Source: Rhodococcus sp. BP22 (GTDB lineage: Bacteria > Actinomycetota > Actinomycetes > Mycobacteriales > Mycobacteriaceae). From it: a stretch of 64,000 nucleotides of DNA. This document shows positions 17,976 through 27,188 of the stretch, piece by piece. The position numbers and the translations under genes were made by a program. The notes under the pieces are model-generated. The model saw only the letters and a list, made by a program, of their open reading frames with translations. It had not been told where the DNA came from and searched no databases. Position 1 is the first letter of the stretch. The number at the start of each line of letters is the position of its first letter. The DNA is taken from assembly GCF_014281965.1 (NCBI RefSeq), contig NZ_JACFTB010000006.1, forward strand, positions 242,113 through 306,112, in the 5' to 3' direction.

Positions 17976-19139
17976 CTACTTCGCAGCCAGCTCGGCGGCC
18001 TTGTCGGCGCCCTCGTCCATGGTCTCGGCGAGCGTCACCAGCGGGTGCGCGGCGTCGGCGAGAATCTTGCGTCCTTCTTCGACCTTGTTGCCGTCGAGAC
18101 GAACCACCAGCGGCTTGTTGGCCTCGTCACCGAGCTTCTTCAGTGCGCCGACGATGCCGTTGGCAACCGCGTCGCAGGAGGTGATGCCGCCGAAGACGTT
18201 GACGAACACGCTCTTGACCTGCTCGTCACCGAGGATGACGTCGAGGCCTGCAGCCATGACCTCGGCCGAGGCGCCGCCGCCGATGTCGAGGAAGTTGGCG
18301 GGCTTGACGCCACCGTGGGCCTCGCCTGCGTATGCAACGACGTCGAGGGTCGACATGACCAGTCCGGCACCGTTTCCGATGATGCCGACCTGTCCGTCGA
18401 GCTTGACGTAGTTGAGGTCGTTCTCCTTGGCCTTGGCCTCGAGGGGATCGGCAGCGTCCTTGTCCTCGAAGTCCGCATGGCCGGGCTGACGGAAGCTTGC
18501 GTTCTCGTCGAGCGTGACCTTGCCGTCGAGGGCGAGGATCTCATCGTCCGGGGTGCGAACCAGCGGGTTGACCTCGACCAGGAGAGCATCTTCGTTGATG
18601 AAGACCTCCCACAGCTTCTGGATGGTCACCGCTGCGGCGTCGAGCACCTCGGCGGGAAGCTTTCCCTTTTCAGCGATTTCACGAGCAAAAGCGAGGTCGA
18701 CGCCCTTGACGGCATCGACGGCAATCTTGGCGAGTGCATCGGGGTTCTCTACCGCCGTCACCTCGATCTCCACGCCACCCTCGACCGAACACATCGCGAG
18801 GTAGGTGCGGTTGGTGCGGTCGAGCAGGAAGGAGATGTAGTACTCCTCGGCGATGTCGGATGCTTCTGCAACGAGAAGCTTCTTGACGACATGGCCCTTG
18901 ATGTCGAGTCCGAGAATCGCTTCTGCGTTCTCGGTGGCTGCTGCGACGTCCTTGGAGTACTTGACGCCGCCGGCCTTGCCGCGGCCGCCGACCTTGACCT
19001 GCGCCTTGACCATTACTGGCTTGCCGATTTCCTTGGCAATTTCTGTTGCTCCGGCGACCGTGTCCGTGACACGACCTGCGGAGGTTGGTACGCCATGCTT
19101 GGCGAACAATTCCTTCGCCTGGTATTCGAAGAGATCCAT
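17976..19139 (-). CDS. sucC: Succinyl-CoA synthetase, beta subunit
   Basis: A 387-residue subunit with an ATP-grasp nucleotide-binding domain ([18 protein letters not shown] at the N-terminus, [16 protein letters not shown]) and the C-terminal CoA-ligase domain ([24 protein letters not shown]). It pairs with SucD to convert succinyl-CoA to succinate with nucleotide formation. The 145 bp upstream (19140-19284) hold no gene and should carry the promoter. Confidence 0.97.
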   Translation of the reverse strand: MDLFEYQAKELFAKHGVPTSAGRVTDTVAGATEIAKEIGKPVMVKAQVKVGGRGKAGGVKYSKDVAAATENAEAILGLDIKGHVVKKLLVAEASDIAEEYYISFLLDRTNRTYLAMCSVEGGVEIEVTAVENPDALAKIAVDAVKGVDLAFAREIAEKGKLPAEVLDAAAVTIQKLWEVFINEDALLVEVNPLVRTPDDEILALDGKVTLDENASFRQPGHADFEDKDAADPLEAKAKENDLNYVKLDGQVGIIGNGAGLVMSTLDVVAYAGEAHGGVKPANFLDIGGGASAEVMAAGLDVILGDEQVKSVFVNVFGGITSCDAVANGIVGALKKLGDEANKPLVVRLDGNKVEEGRKILADAAHPLVTLAETMDEGADKAAELAAK

Positions 19140-19284
19140 CAGCTCACCGTCTCGTCTACGTTGACGCCCGCTCCAGGGTGTGAGCGGGTCTGAGCATCGA
19201 CTTTATCCAGGTAGCCCACGGACGCATCGGGCGCATGGATGGTATGTGGTCTATCTCACCGGCAGGTGCCATGTGTCCTGCGCC

Positions 19285-21123
19285 TCACCGCAGACGACTA
19301 CGAGCCGAAAGTAGCGCGGCCACAGCAAGAGTGAGCGCTCCGAGCGCCCCGACGATCACTCCGGACCCAATCACGGGCTCGAGCGCGCGTGTCTCGGTCA
19401 GCGGCCACCCGAGCAAATAGATGATCATCGCGATCACGCAGCCCGAGAGAAGTGCAGTGCCGCGCGCAGGCCTCGACCGTGACGCGACGACGGCGGAGAC
19501 CACGATGGCCACGGCGAGAAATACCTGCCCCCAGACGTCCCATCCCCACGGAAAAATACCGAACCACGCTGCGGTCACGTCAGTGCCACGGTAGAGCGGC
19601 AGCGCCAGGCCTGCGGCAGACAACAGCCCTCCGAGCAGTGCCACTGATCCGAGCCGGACGTCGATGCGCGTGTCCGAGGTGTCGACGTCCTCACGCTCAA
19701 CGCTTCCGGCGAGAAGCACACATCCGCCACACAGCACGGCGCCGATGGTGCCCAGTGCCGTCGCAACACCGCCTACGCCGAGGGCAATGCCGTCGATGTC
19801 CGTGGCCAGTACAACCGACTGCATCACACCGGACGCCCCCATCACGGCGGCAACAGTCAAGACACCGAGCGCGGGACGGACCGGTGCCGCCAATACCGAA
19901 AAGAACATCGGGATGGACGCAAGGACCAACACGAAGCCCGACACGGCGGCGACCCGCGTGGCCAGAATTATCGGATTGGGCAGCCCATCCGGAACCGAGA
20001 GGGTCGGCAAGAGTGCGCCGGTGACGATGAGGACACCTGCCGCGACGCCCACAACTCCAGCAACGACATGCCAACGACTCGTTGCCGACGTCGAGTCCAC
20101 GGGCGTGACGCGTCGAACTTCGGCAGGGACGCCGCCTCGCTCCCGGAGTTTCGACACCGGGAGGAGAACAACTCCTACGACCACGAGCACGGCCGATGCG
20201 AAGACGCCGACCCATGATCCTGGCGCCGCGTCGACCCCCGGCCCACTCGACGCACCGGCCAACACCCGCGAGCCCGTGACGCCGAGCATCCCGAGTCCGG
20301 CGCCTACGGAAGCGCCCGCCGCGACAGTCGGTGAAATCGACGCCAGCGCCGCAGCCGCCACGATGAGAACGGCAAGGGCGACAATCCCCGACCCCACTGA
20401 CGTCGTCAGCGGGGAATCGATCACGACGGGGACCAGCACGATGGCGTCGGAAGAGTCATAGGGCGAAGCGAACATCGATCCCGCCGCCACTGCGGCAGCG
20501 CCGACGGCAAGTACGGACAACCACCCACCTATACGGATTGCCGAGGCCCGGTTGGTCATATCCGCGTGGGTGGAATGTCCGTATCCGTCGGATAGAGAGG
20601 CTCGGCTCACCGCGATCAAGCCGAACAACCCACCCAGCGCTGCGAGTACATGAGCTGCAAGCACCAGATAAGCGCCGGTGCCCGGTTCCAGCGCAGCGGC
20701 AGTGGTGGGCCGAAACAGCTCCAATCGATTCGAGTCGATCGGATCGATCAGGAGTCCGATGTCGAGAACGGCCAGACCGGCCGACACCGCCCCGTAACCT
20801 GCCGTCACAGCGCCGGTGAGGGCAGCGCGGTGCACAATCACACCGACCAGTGCCATCACCGCCACCAGAACCACTGGGGCAAGGGCAATGAGCGCAGCGA
20901 CAGTGACGCCCGCACCGATCACCTCTCCCGAAGCTGCGGATACCGAATCCTGCGTGACCACTGGCTCGAACGACAGCGCTAGGACGCCGCACAGCGCGGC
21001 AACCACGGTGGCTGACGCTGCGACAACTGCTGGAGCGAACGCGCTCTTGTCGTCGTCGCGGTCGCGCTCGATCCGTCGAGGAAGTACATCTGCGAACTGG
21101 TCGGTCGGGGATATAGGTGCCAC
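19285..21123 (-). CDS. Large polytopic membrane protein of unknown function
   Basis: About 612 residues, extremely rich in Ala, Val, Gly and Leu, with roughly 14 to 16 predicted membrane helices in two clusters separated by a basic loop (SKLRERGGVPAEVRRV, near the middle). The N-terminal 30 residues are hydrophilic (SPTDQFADVLPRRIERDRDD). I do not recognise a family, and no transport motif stands out. GTG 21123 is the proposed start; the longer frame adds 45 residues of weak coding character overlapping the leader of the divergent M23 gene. It lies between sucC and the M23 peptidase gene. Confidence 0.68.
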   Translation of the reverse strand: MAPISPTDQFADVLPRRIERDRDDDKSAFAPAVVAASATVVAALCGVLALSFEPVVTQDSVSAASGEVIGAGVTVAALIALAPVVLVAVMALVGVIVHRAALTGAVTAGYGAVSAGLAVLDIGLLIDPIDSNRLELFRPTTAAALEPGTGAYLVLAAHVLAALGGLFGLIAVSRASLSDGYGHSTHADMTNRASAIRIGGWLSVLAVGAAAVAAGSMFASPYDSSDAIVLVPVVIDSPLTTSVGSGIVALAVLIVAAAALASISPTVAAGASVGAGLGMLGVTGSRVLAGASSGPGVDAAPGSWVGVFASAVLVVVGVVLLPVSKLRERGGVPAEVRRVTPVDSTSATSRWHVVAGVVGVAAGVLIVTGALLPTLSVPDGLPNPIILATRVAAVSGFVLVLASIPMFFSVLAAPVRPALGVLTVAAVMGASGVMQSVVLATDIDGIALGVGGVATALGTIGAVLCGGCVLLAGSVEREDVDTSDTRIDVRLGSVALLGGLLSAAGLALPLYRGTDVTAAWFGIFPWGWDVWGQVFLAVAIVVSAVVASRSRPARGTALLSGCVIAMIIYLLGWPLTETRALEPVIGSGVIVGALGALTLAVAALLSARSRLR

Positions 21124-21305
21124 GACAGCGACGTTATCTGCCGGTGACGATTTACATCGACTTCGCAGGCCGCGTTTCGATAACGCGCATTCGGGTAGTT
21201 GTAACCGAGCGGGGTCCGGTGCTGTGGGGACATTTCCCCTGTTCGCACTGTGAGGCACATCACATATTGGCCCAGTCTGAGCCGAAAACTTGCGCCGCCC
21301 GCGAT

Positions 21306-21355
21306 CGTTTCGTTACCGTCTGCGGAGTCTTAAGTAACGAGCAGATCACGAAACG
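21306..21355 (+). promoter_or_regulatory. Structured 5' leader element of the M23 peptidase gene
   Basis: Before the M23 start the leader can form an 8-bp outer stem CGTTTCGT (21306-21313) with ACGAAACG (21348-21355), enclosing TCTGC (21319-21323) pairing with GCAGA (21341-21345). An alternative hairpin CGTTAC (21311-21316) with GTAACG (21334-21339) uses some of the same bases and excludes the outer stem. The Shine-Dalgarno ggagg begins at the last stem base (21355). This suggests a regulatory RNA acting on translation, not proven. In actinobacteria, cell-wall hydrolase genes often carry c-di-AMP riboswitches; I cannot confirm that class here. Confidence 0.45.
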
Positions 21356-21368
21356 GAGGTCGAAGGTT

Positions 21369-22394
21369 TTGTCGCAGCACCGCGCGTCCTTCACCACCAG
21401 CCGATTCGTCACCCCGGCCGCTGTGACAGAGAGTGCACCTACCGTGTACTCGACCGATACCAGCTGGGGAACCGAGGCCGTCGACTTCGAGGCGCCGACC
21501 TACGACTACTTCGCCAGCAATTACGGCCCCGCCGAGAGCTACCACGATGCCGAGCTGCACAGCTCCGTCGACATCGATAGCGCCGCGGGCACCGAATCCG
21601 TTACACCGATCTTGGAAGTACCTCGCCGCGGCGGATCTCACCGCATCCCGACGCCGCCCACCGCACTCAAGGGCCGCGCAGCTGTTCTCGCTGTTGCTGC
21701 CGGGGCCATCGTCGCCGCAGGCCAGGCTGTTATCGATCACGCGCCTGCCACCCCCACTTCCGAAGAAGTTGCTCTCGCTGCAGGTTCCGCGCCGGCCGCA
21801 CCCGGCATTGCCGCTACGGCAGTACCGCAGGCAGCCCAGTTCGCCGCTGACACCACGAGCACAGCAGCCTCTCAAGCTCCTCAGATTCTCAACGTCGCCA
21901 ACCCGGTAGACCTGAGTCAGTTCAGCAATTTGTTGGCAAAGGGCCAGCGTTTCAGCGAAGAGCGCGCCGCACGCGAAGCCGCTGCCCGACGCCCACTGTT
22001 CGTCCTACCGGCCGTCGGAACGTACACCTCGAACTTCGGGGCCCGCTGGGGCACCCTTCACGCCGGCGTCGATATCGCCAACGCCATCGGAACGCCGATT
22101 GTCTCGGTTGCCGACGGCAAGGTCATCGATGCAGGCCCTGCTTCCGGCTTCGGCATGTGGGTTCGCGTCCAGCACGCAGATGGCACCATCACCGTGTACG
22201 GCCACGTAGACACCACCACGGTGTCGGTCGGCCAGCAGGTCATGGCGGGCGATCAAATTGCCACCATGGGCAACCGCGGTTTCTCCACCGGCCCGCACCT
22301 TCACTTCGAGGTCCACTTGCCCGGTGAGAACAAGATCGACCCGCTCCCCTGGTTGGCATCACGAGGCATCGGCCTCGGGCCCGAAAGAAGCTAG
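21369..22394 (+). CDS. M23 family peptidoglycan DD-metallopeptidase
   Basis: A protein of 341 residues starting at TTG 21369, ten bases after ggagg. A hydrophobic segment near residues 98-115 (AAVLAVAAGAIVAAGQAV) acts as signal or anchor. An Ala/Pro-rich linker follows, then a C-terminal LytM/M23 domain: YTSNFGARWGTLHAGVDIA with the zinc HxxxD, YGHVDT, and GPHLHFEV with the second zinc and catalytic histidines. It would cut peptide cross-bridges of peptidoglycan outside the membrane. Position next to pcrA matches Rv0950c. Confidence 0.88.
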   Translation: MSQHRASFTTSRFVTPAAVTESAPTVYSTDTSWGTEAVDFEAPTYDYFASNYGPAESYHDAELHSSVDIDSAAGTESVTPILEVPRRGGSHRIPTPPTALKGRAAVLAVAAGAIVAAGQAVIDHAPATPTSEEVALAAGSAPAAPGIAATAVPQAAQFAADTTSTAASQAPQILNVANPVDLSQFSNLLAKGQRFSEERAAREAAARRPLFVLPAVGTYTSNFGARWGTLHAGVDIANAIGTPIVSVADGKVIDAGPASGFGMWVRVQHADGTITVYGHVDTTTVSVGQQVMAGDQIATMGNRGFSTGPHLHFEVHLPGENKIDPLPWLASRGIGLGPERS

Positions 22395-22440
22395 CAACAC
22401 CTTCTCCGCCCACACAGCACTGTCATTGCTAGGGCACATT

Positions 22441-22490
22441 CCACCCGCCAGCCCACACGCCCTTTCGTGAACGTGTGTAGCCGGCGGTGG
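22441..22490. terminator. Inverted repeat between convergent M23 and pcrA genes
   Basis: Arms 22441-22459 (ccacccgccagcccacacg) and 22472-22490 form a long imperfect stem (CCACC-GCC with GGCGGTGG; CACACG with CGTGTG). It sits exactly between two convergent genes and probably terminates both. It lacks a clear T-run. Confidence 0.5.
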
Positions 22491-22497
22491 ACACCTC

Positions 22498-24969
22498 TCA
22501 GAGCTTGGTCATCGGCACACCACCGATAAGCATCATCTTCACTCGTCCCGATGTGCCGAAGTCGACGAGAACCATCGCCGATGTTCCGCTCCCGGTCTGT
22601 TCGAGGACGGTTCCGAGACCGTACTTATCGTGGTTGACGCGGTCGCCTACGGCCAACACCAATGTGTTGTTGCGCGCACGTGCAGAACCGAAACTCGGTG
22701 TACTGGAGGCCCCACCGTGGGAACTTCCGCCCCCGAAACCGCCGCCGAATCCCCCGCCGCCGTAACCGCCCTGCCTTGTGCGCCCGCCGCCGATGGATCG
22801 TCCACCGCCGACACCTGGATCCTCACGCTTCCACTCGATCAGCTCTTGCGGAATCTCCTGCAGAAAGCGTGATTCCGGATTGTTGATCGGCTGCCCCCAC
22901 GCCGAGCGCATGACCGCGCGGGTCACGTACAGCCGGTGGCGAGCCCGGGTGATTCCCACGTAGGCAAGGCGCCGTTCCTCCGACAGCTCGTTCGGGTCTC
23001 CGAGCGCCCGCATGTGCGGAAACTGCCCGTCTTCCCAACCGGTCACGAAGACGACAGGAAACTCCAATCCCTTGGCCGTGTGCAATGTCATCAACGTGAC
23101 GACACCGGTACCGGAGTCTGGAATCTGATCGGTGTCGGCTACCAACGACACACGTTCGAGGAAAGCCCCGAGCGAACCAGGTTCCGGCAGCCCTTCCTCC
23201 GGATCCGCTTCACCGTCGGGCACCGTTTCGGTGACGCCCTCGGCGTCGAGTTCGGCCGCGACGGCGGCGAGATTGCGCGCCTCGGAGGTGAATTCCCTGG
23301 CCACGCTGACCAATTCGTTGAGGTTGTCGAGGCGGGCCCCATCCTGTGGGTCGCTACTTCCCTCGAGTTCCGCCCGATATCCGGTCCTGTCGAGAACTGC
23401 CTCTACGACGTCGCCGATGTCGACGACGTCATTGCCATCGCCGTCCGTCGTAGTGAGAACTGCGCGAAGTTCGTCGAGCAGCTCGAGAAACTGGCCGATG
23501 AGTTTCTGAGACCGGCTGTTCAGCAATGCGACGCGCCCGTCGGCTGCATCTCGCAATGCCCTCGTGAAGCTTATGTCTCGTTGCTCGGCGTGCACGGCGA
23601 CACATGCCTCAGCCCGGTCGCCGATTCCTCGGCGTGGAGTGTTCAGGATACGACGCATGCTCACGGTGTCGTCCTCGTTGGACAGCACACGTAAGTACGC
23701 CACCATGTCGCGGACTTCCTTGCGCTCGTAGAAGCGCACACCGCCGACGACCTTGTAGGGCAATCCGAGCCGAATGAAGATTTCTTCGAGTGCTCGCGAG
23801 GAATTGTTGGTGCGATAGAAGACCGCCACCTCGTCGTACCGCACATCGTGGTTGTCCACGAGACGGTCGATCTCCGATGCGACGAACGACGCCTCGTCGT
23901 GCTCGTTGTCGGCTACGTAACCGACGATCAGTTCACCCTCGCCGGTGTCCGTCCACAGCTTCTTGTCGCGTCGGCCGGTATTGCGGGAGATGACCGAGTT
24001 GGCGGCCGAGAGAATGTTCTGCGTCGAACGGTAGTTCTGCTCGAGCAGAATCGTGCGCGCGTCGGGGTAGTCGCGCTCGAACTCAACGATGTTGCGAATA
24101 GTGGCCCCTCGGAACGCATAGATCGACTGATCCGCGTCACCCACGACGCACAGCTCACCCGGCTCGATGGTGCCCTCCAGCGCGCCGTCGGCGTCCGGAG
24201 TGCCGACCAATTCTCGGACCAGCATGTACTGGGCGTGGTTGGTGTCCTGGTACTCGTCGACGAGAACGTGCCTGAACCGTCTCCGGTAGTACTCCGCGAC
24301 CTGAGGAAACGCCTGCAGCATCCCGACCGTCTCGCCGATCAAATCGTCGAAATCCATCGCATTGGCAGCGCGCAGACGCTGCTGATAGTGGCCGTACACC
24401 CGAGCGATGAGCTTGGGCAGCTCGACGGGTTCCTTCTCCGCATCCGACGCTGCATCGTCCGGGCTGATCAGCTCGTTCTTCAGATTGGAGATCGAGGTGG
24501 AGAGCAGACGCGCCGAGAACTTCTTCGTGTCGATCTGCAGATCCTTCGAGATCATCGTCAGCAGGCGACGAGAGTCGTCGGCGTCGTAGATCGAGAAGTT
24601 GGAGTTCAGCCCCGGCAGTAAGGACGCCTGGCTACGGAGTATCCGGACGCAACTCGAGTGGAACGTCGATACCCACATGTTGTTCGCTCGCGGCCCGACG
24701 AGTCCGACGACTCGCTCGCGCATCTCGGCTGCGGCCTTGTTGGTGAACGTGATGGCAAGCACCTGCCCCGGGGTGACACCGCGCTCGGCAAGCAGATATG
24801 CGATGCGGCGCGTCAGGACTGCAGTCTTGCCCGAACCCGCGCCCGCAACGATCAGAAGGGGCGACCCGGTGTGCATGACGGCCTCGCGCTGCTGTGGATT
24901 GAGACCCTCCAGCAATGCTTCGGACTTGGATTTACCGGGAACGGGTACAGCTACAAGATTCATGTTCAT
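22498..24969 (-). CDS. pcrA: ATP-dependent DNA helicase PcrA/UvrD1
   Basis: An 823-residue superfamily 1A helicase. It has the Q-motif LNPQQREAV, Walker A GAGSGKTAVLTRRIAYLL, motif II VDEYQDTN, motif III GDADQSIYAFRGA, motif V MTLHTAKGLEFPVVF and motif VI ITRARHRLY. The C-terminus carries a Gly-rich linker (GGYGGGGFGGGFGGGSS) and a Tudor-like module (VGDRVNHDKYGLGTV) that in PcrA binds RNA polymerase. It acts in nucleotide excision repair and removal of protein roadblocks. Position corresponds to uvrD1 (Rv0949). Confidence 0.96.
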   Translation of the reverse strand: MNMNLVAVPVPGKSKSEALLEGLNPQQREAVMHTGSPLLIVAGAGSGKTAVLTRRIAYLLAERGVTPGQVLAITFTNKAAAEMRERVVGLVGPRANNMWVSTFHSSCVRILRSQASLLPGLNSNFSIYDADDSRRLLTMISKDLQIDTKKFSARLLSTSISNLKNELISPDDAASDAEKEPVELPKLIARVYGHYQQRLRAANAMDFDDLIGETVGMLQAFPQVAEYYRRRFRHVLVDEYQDTNHAQYMLVRELVGTPDADGALEGTIEPGELCVVGDADQSIYAFRGATIRNIVEFERDYPDARTILLEQNYRSTQNILSAANSVISRNTGRRDKKLWTDTGEGELIVGYVADNEHDEASFVASEIDRLVDNHDVRYDEVAVFYRTNNSSRALEEIFIRLGLPYKVVGGVRFYERKEVRDMVAYLRVLSNEDDTVSMRRILNTPRRGIGDRAEACVAVHAEQRDISFTRALRDAADGRVALLNSRSQKLIGQFLELLDELRAVLTTTDGDGNDVVDIGDVVEAVLDRTGYRAELEGSSDPQDGARLDNLNELVSVAREFTSEARNLAAVAAELDAEGVTETVPDGEADPEEGLPEPGSLGAFLERVSLVADTDQIPDSGTGVVTLMTLHTAKGLEFPVVFVTGWEDGQFPHMRALGDPNELSEERRLAYVGITRARHRLYVTRAVMRSAWGQPINNPESRFLQEIPQELIEWKREDPGVGGGRSIGGGRTRQGGYGGGGFGGGFGGGSSHGGASSTPSFGSARARNNTLVLAVGDRVNHDKYGLGTVLEQTGSGTSAMVLVDFGTSGRVKMMLIGGVPMTKL

Positions 24970-25156
24970 CGCTGTCTCAGGTTACCGGCGCCTACCGACA
25001 CATAGAACTACTGCCGTCATTGTTACGAACAACCGACTTTCCACGAAGCCGTCCAAGTGGCAAACTGGATCAGTGATCGAAACTGCCGTGCGTCGGCGTC
25101 TGAACATTCGTGTCGTGAGAACGACCGAATGCGAGGGCGGCCGATAAGTGCTTGCA

Positions 25157-25187
25157 CCCCGAGGCCCTCGCCACGAGGGCCTCGGGG
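25157..25187 (+). terminator. Strong plus-strand terminator with no gene in front
   Basis: Perfect 14-bp stem CCCCGAGGCCCTCG (25157-25170), loop cca, complement 25174-25187, then ttcttt. The orientation of the T-run points to a plus-strand transcript, yet 24970-25156 has no convincing coding frame: pcrA runs the other way from 24969 and the chorismate mutase starts later at 25304. It may end a small RNA, or be an attenuator in the leader of the mutase gene. Confidence 0.75.
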
Positions 25188-25303
25188 TTCTTTCATGTCG
25201 GGCACCTACCCCCAGCTCGTTCGATTCAGGTATTCACCCGGATTCCGTAGACGTAACGGTGCCGGACGCGGTAACGATCCATCATGTGACACAAGGAGAA
25301 GAA

Positions 25304-25591
25304 ATGTCATCCACGAAGACCGACTCCGAGAATGCGTTGCCCACCACCGAAGCCGAGATCGATGAGTTGAGGCAGGAAATCGATCGCCTGGACGCCGAGA
25401 TCCTGGCCGCTATTCAGCGCCGGAGCGAGGTATCGCAGTTGATCGGACGTACTCGGATGGCCTCGGGTGGCCCGCGCATGGTCCACAGCCGCGAAATGAA
25501 GGTGCTCGACCGTTTCAGCAGCCTTGGCCAGGAAGGCCACACACTCGCTATGCTGCTGCTCCGCCTCGGTCGCGGACGCCTCGGCCGGTAA
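25304..25591 (+). CDS. Chorismate mutase, AroQ class (short intracellular form)
   Basis: A 95-residue all-helical enzyme that turns chorismate into prephenate for Phe and Tyr synthesis. It has the AroQ pattern: EIDELRQEIDRLDAEILAAI in helix 1, RRSEVSQLIGRTRM with the active-site Arg and Lys-equivalent, then REMKVLDRF. ATG 25304 follows aaggagaag. Size and neighbours fit Rv0948c, which gains activity by complex with DAHP synthase; the C-terminal LLLRLGRGRLGR resembles the segment involved in that contact. Confidence 0.93.
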   Translation: MSSTKTDSENALPTTEAEIDELRQEIDRLDAEILAAIQRRSEVSQLIGRTRMASGGPRMVHSREMKVLDRFSSLGQEGHTLAMLLLRLGRGRLGR

Positions 25592-25601
25592 AGACTCCAG
25601 A

Positions 25602-25637
25602 AACTCGTTGTGCACGGCTTCCCGTGCACAACGAGTT
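25602..25637. terminator. Intrinsic terminator after chorismate mutase
   Basis: A perfect 16-bp stem AACTCGTTGTGCACGG (25602-25617) with 25622-25637, loop cttc, followed by ctttct. It lies between convergent genes (mutase and the SSADH gene ending at 25657) and could serve both. Confidence 0.88.
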
Positions 25638-25656
25638 CTTTCTCACGGCTTCTTTC

Positions 25657-27108
25657 TCAGGGAAGGGCTATGTACTTGGTCTCCAAGTACTCCTCGATCC
25701 CCTCGCTTCCACCTTCTCGCCCGAACCCAGAGGCCTTGACTCCGCCGAACGGCGCTGCCGCGTCCGAGATCACTCCGCGGTTGACTCCGACCATTCCGCT
25801 CTCGATGGCATCGGCAACTCGAAGCGCCCGATCCAGATCCTCGGTGTAGATGTAGGCGGCGAGGCCGAACTCGGTCGAATTCGCGGCGTCGATGCCTTGC
25901 TGCTCGGTATCGAAACCCACGATGGGCGCGACCGGCCCGAACACTTCTTCCGCCAGGATTCGTGCCGTCGGTGGCACGTCCGTCAGCACGGTCGCCGGAT
26001 AGAAGTACCCCTCACCGCCGGATGCCTTGCCCCCGAGCGCCACCGTCGCACCTGCTGCGACCGCATCGTCGACCAGTTCCACGACCTTGCTCAGCTGGTC
26101 CGCGTTGATCAGTGGGCCCAGAGTGGTCGATGGGTCGATACCTGGCCCGAGCTTCGTATCCTTCATCCGTGCAACCAGCTTCGAGGTGAATTCCGCTCGC
26201 ACACTGTTGGCCACGTGAAAGCGGTTGGCTGCGGTACAGGCTTCGCCACCGTTACGTAGTTTCGCGAGCATCGCGCCGTCGACGGCTGCGTCGACATCCG
26301 CGTCGTCGAAGACCACGAACGGTGCGTTTCCGCCCAGCTCCATCGACGTTCGGAGCAAACCCCCAGCCGATTGCTCGACCAACTTCTTGCCGACCTCGGT
26401 GGATCCGGTGAACGTCAGTTTGCGCAGTCGTGGATCCTCGAGCAGCGGTGCCGAGACTGCACTCGACTTCGACGTCGTCAGAACCGACAGAACCCCCTCG
26501 GGAAGTCCCACCTCGGCGAACAACTGTGCAAGAAAGAGCATTGTCAGCGGTGTCTCGCCGGCAGGCTTGACGATGATCGTGCATCCCGCAGCGAGAGCGG
26601 GTCCGATCTTGCGTGTGCCCATGGCGAGCGGAAAGTTCCACGGTGTGATCGCAAGGACCGGCCCCACGGGCGCCTTGCTGACCATAATTCGGCCGTTGCC
26701 TGCCGGGGCCTGGGTGTATCGGCCGCCGATACGGACAGCTTCCTCGCTGAACCAGCGAAAGAACTCGGCTCCGTACTTGATCTCGGCCCGCGACTCGGCC
26801 AACGCCTTTCCCATTTCGAGGGTCATCAGCGTCGCGACATCATCGGCGCGCTCGGTGAGTTTCTCGAACACCGCGCGCAGCAGCTCGCCGCGCTCCCTCG
26901 GCGCAGTAGCCGCCCAGGACTTCTGCGCATTCGCTGCCGCGTCGAGAGCCCGGAGTGCGTCTGCAGGGCTGGCGTCGGCCACCTTCGTGAACGGCCTGCC
27001 GGTAGCTGGATCTTTGACGTCGAAAGTCGCGCCGTTCTCGGCGTCGACCGCGTGGCCGCCGATCCACAATTTCGCTGGAATGGATTCGATGAGAGTGCTG
27101 TGGTCCAT
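25657..27108 (-). CDS. gabD: NAD(P)-dependent succinate-semialdehyde dehydrogenase
   Basis: A 483-residue aldehyde dehydrogenase. Nucleotide binding: [10 protein letters not shown]. The catalytic Glu is in [19 protein letters not shown] and the catalytic Cys in [22 protein letters not shown] and the C-terminal [20 protein letters not shown] point to the SSADH subgroup, which turns succinate semialdehyde into succinate (GABA degradation, TCA bypass). ATG 27108 (MDHSTLIES) replaces a longer frame that runs into the pgi promoter. It is divergent from pgi with 80 bp between. Confidence 0.9.
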   Translation of the reverse strand: MDHSTLIESIPAKLWIGGHAVDAENGATFDVKDPATGRPFTKVADASPADALRALDAAANAQKSWAATAPRERGELLRAVFEKLTERADDVATLMTLEMGKALAESRAEIKYGAEFFRWFSEEAVRIGGRYTQAPAGNGRIMVSKAPVGPVLAITPWNFPLAMGTRKIGPALAAGCTIIVKPAGETPLTMLFLAQLFAEVGLPEGVLSVLTTSKSSAVSAPLLEDPRLRKLTFTGSTEVGKKLVEQSAGGLLRTSMELGGNAPFVVFDDADVDAAVDGAMLAKLRNGGEACTAANRFHVANSVRAEFTSKLVARMKDTKLGPGIDPSTTLGPLINADQLSKVVELVDDAVAAGATVALGGKASGGEGYFYPATVLTDVPPTARILAEEVFGPVAPIVGFDTEQQGIDAANSTEFGLAAYIYTEDLDRALRVADAIESGMVGVNRGVISDAAAPFGGVKASGFGREGGSEGIEEYLETKYIALP

Positions 27109-27188
27109 ACCTCGAGTGTGCCCTCGAGCAGTCCTCGGCAAACGGGATGACGCGCGCAACCCGTCGGCGCACATTAGGGTTGGCAAAT

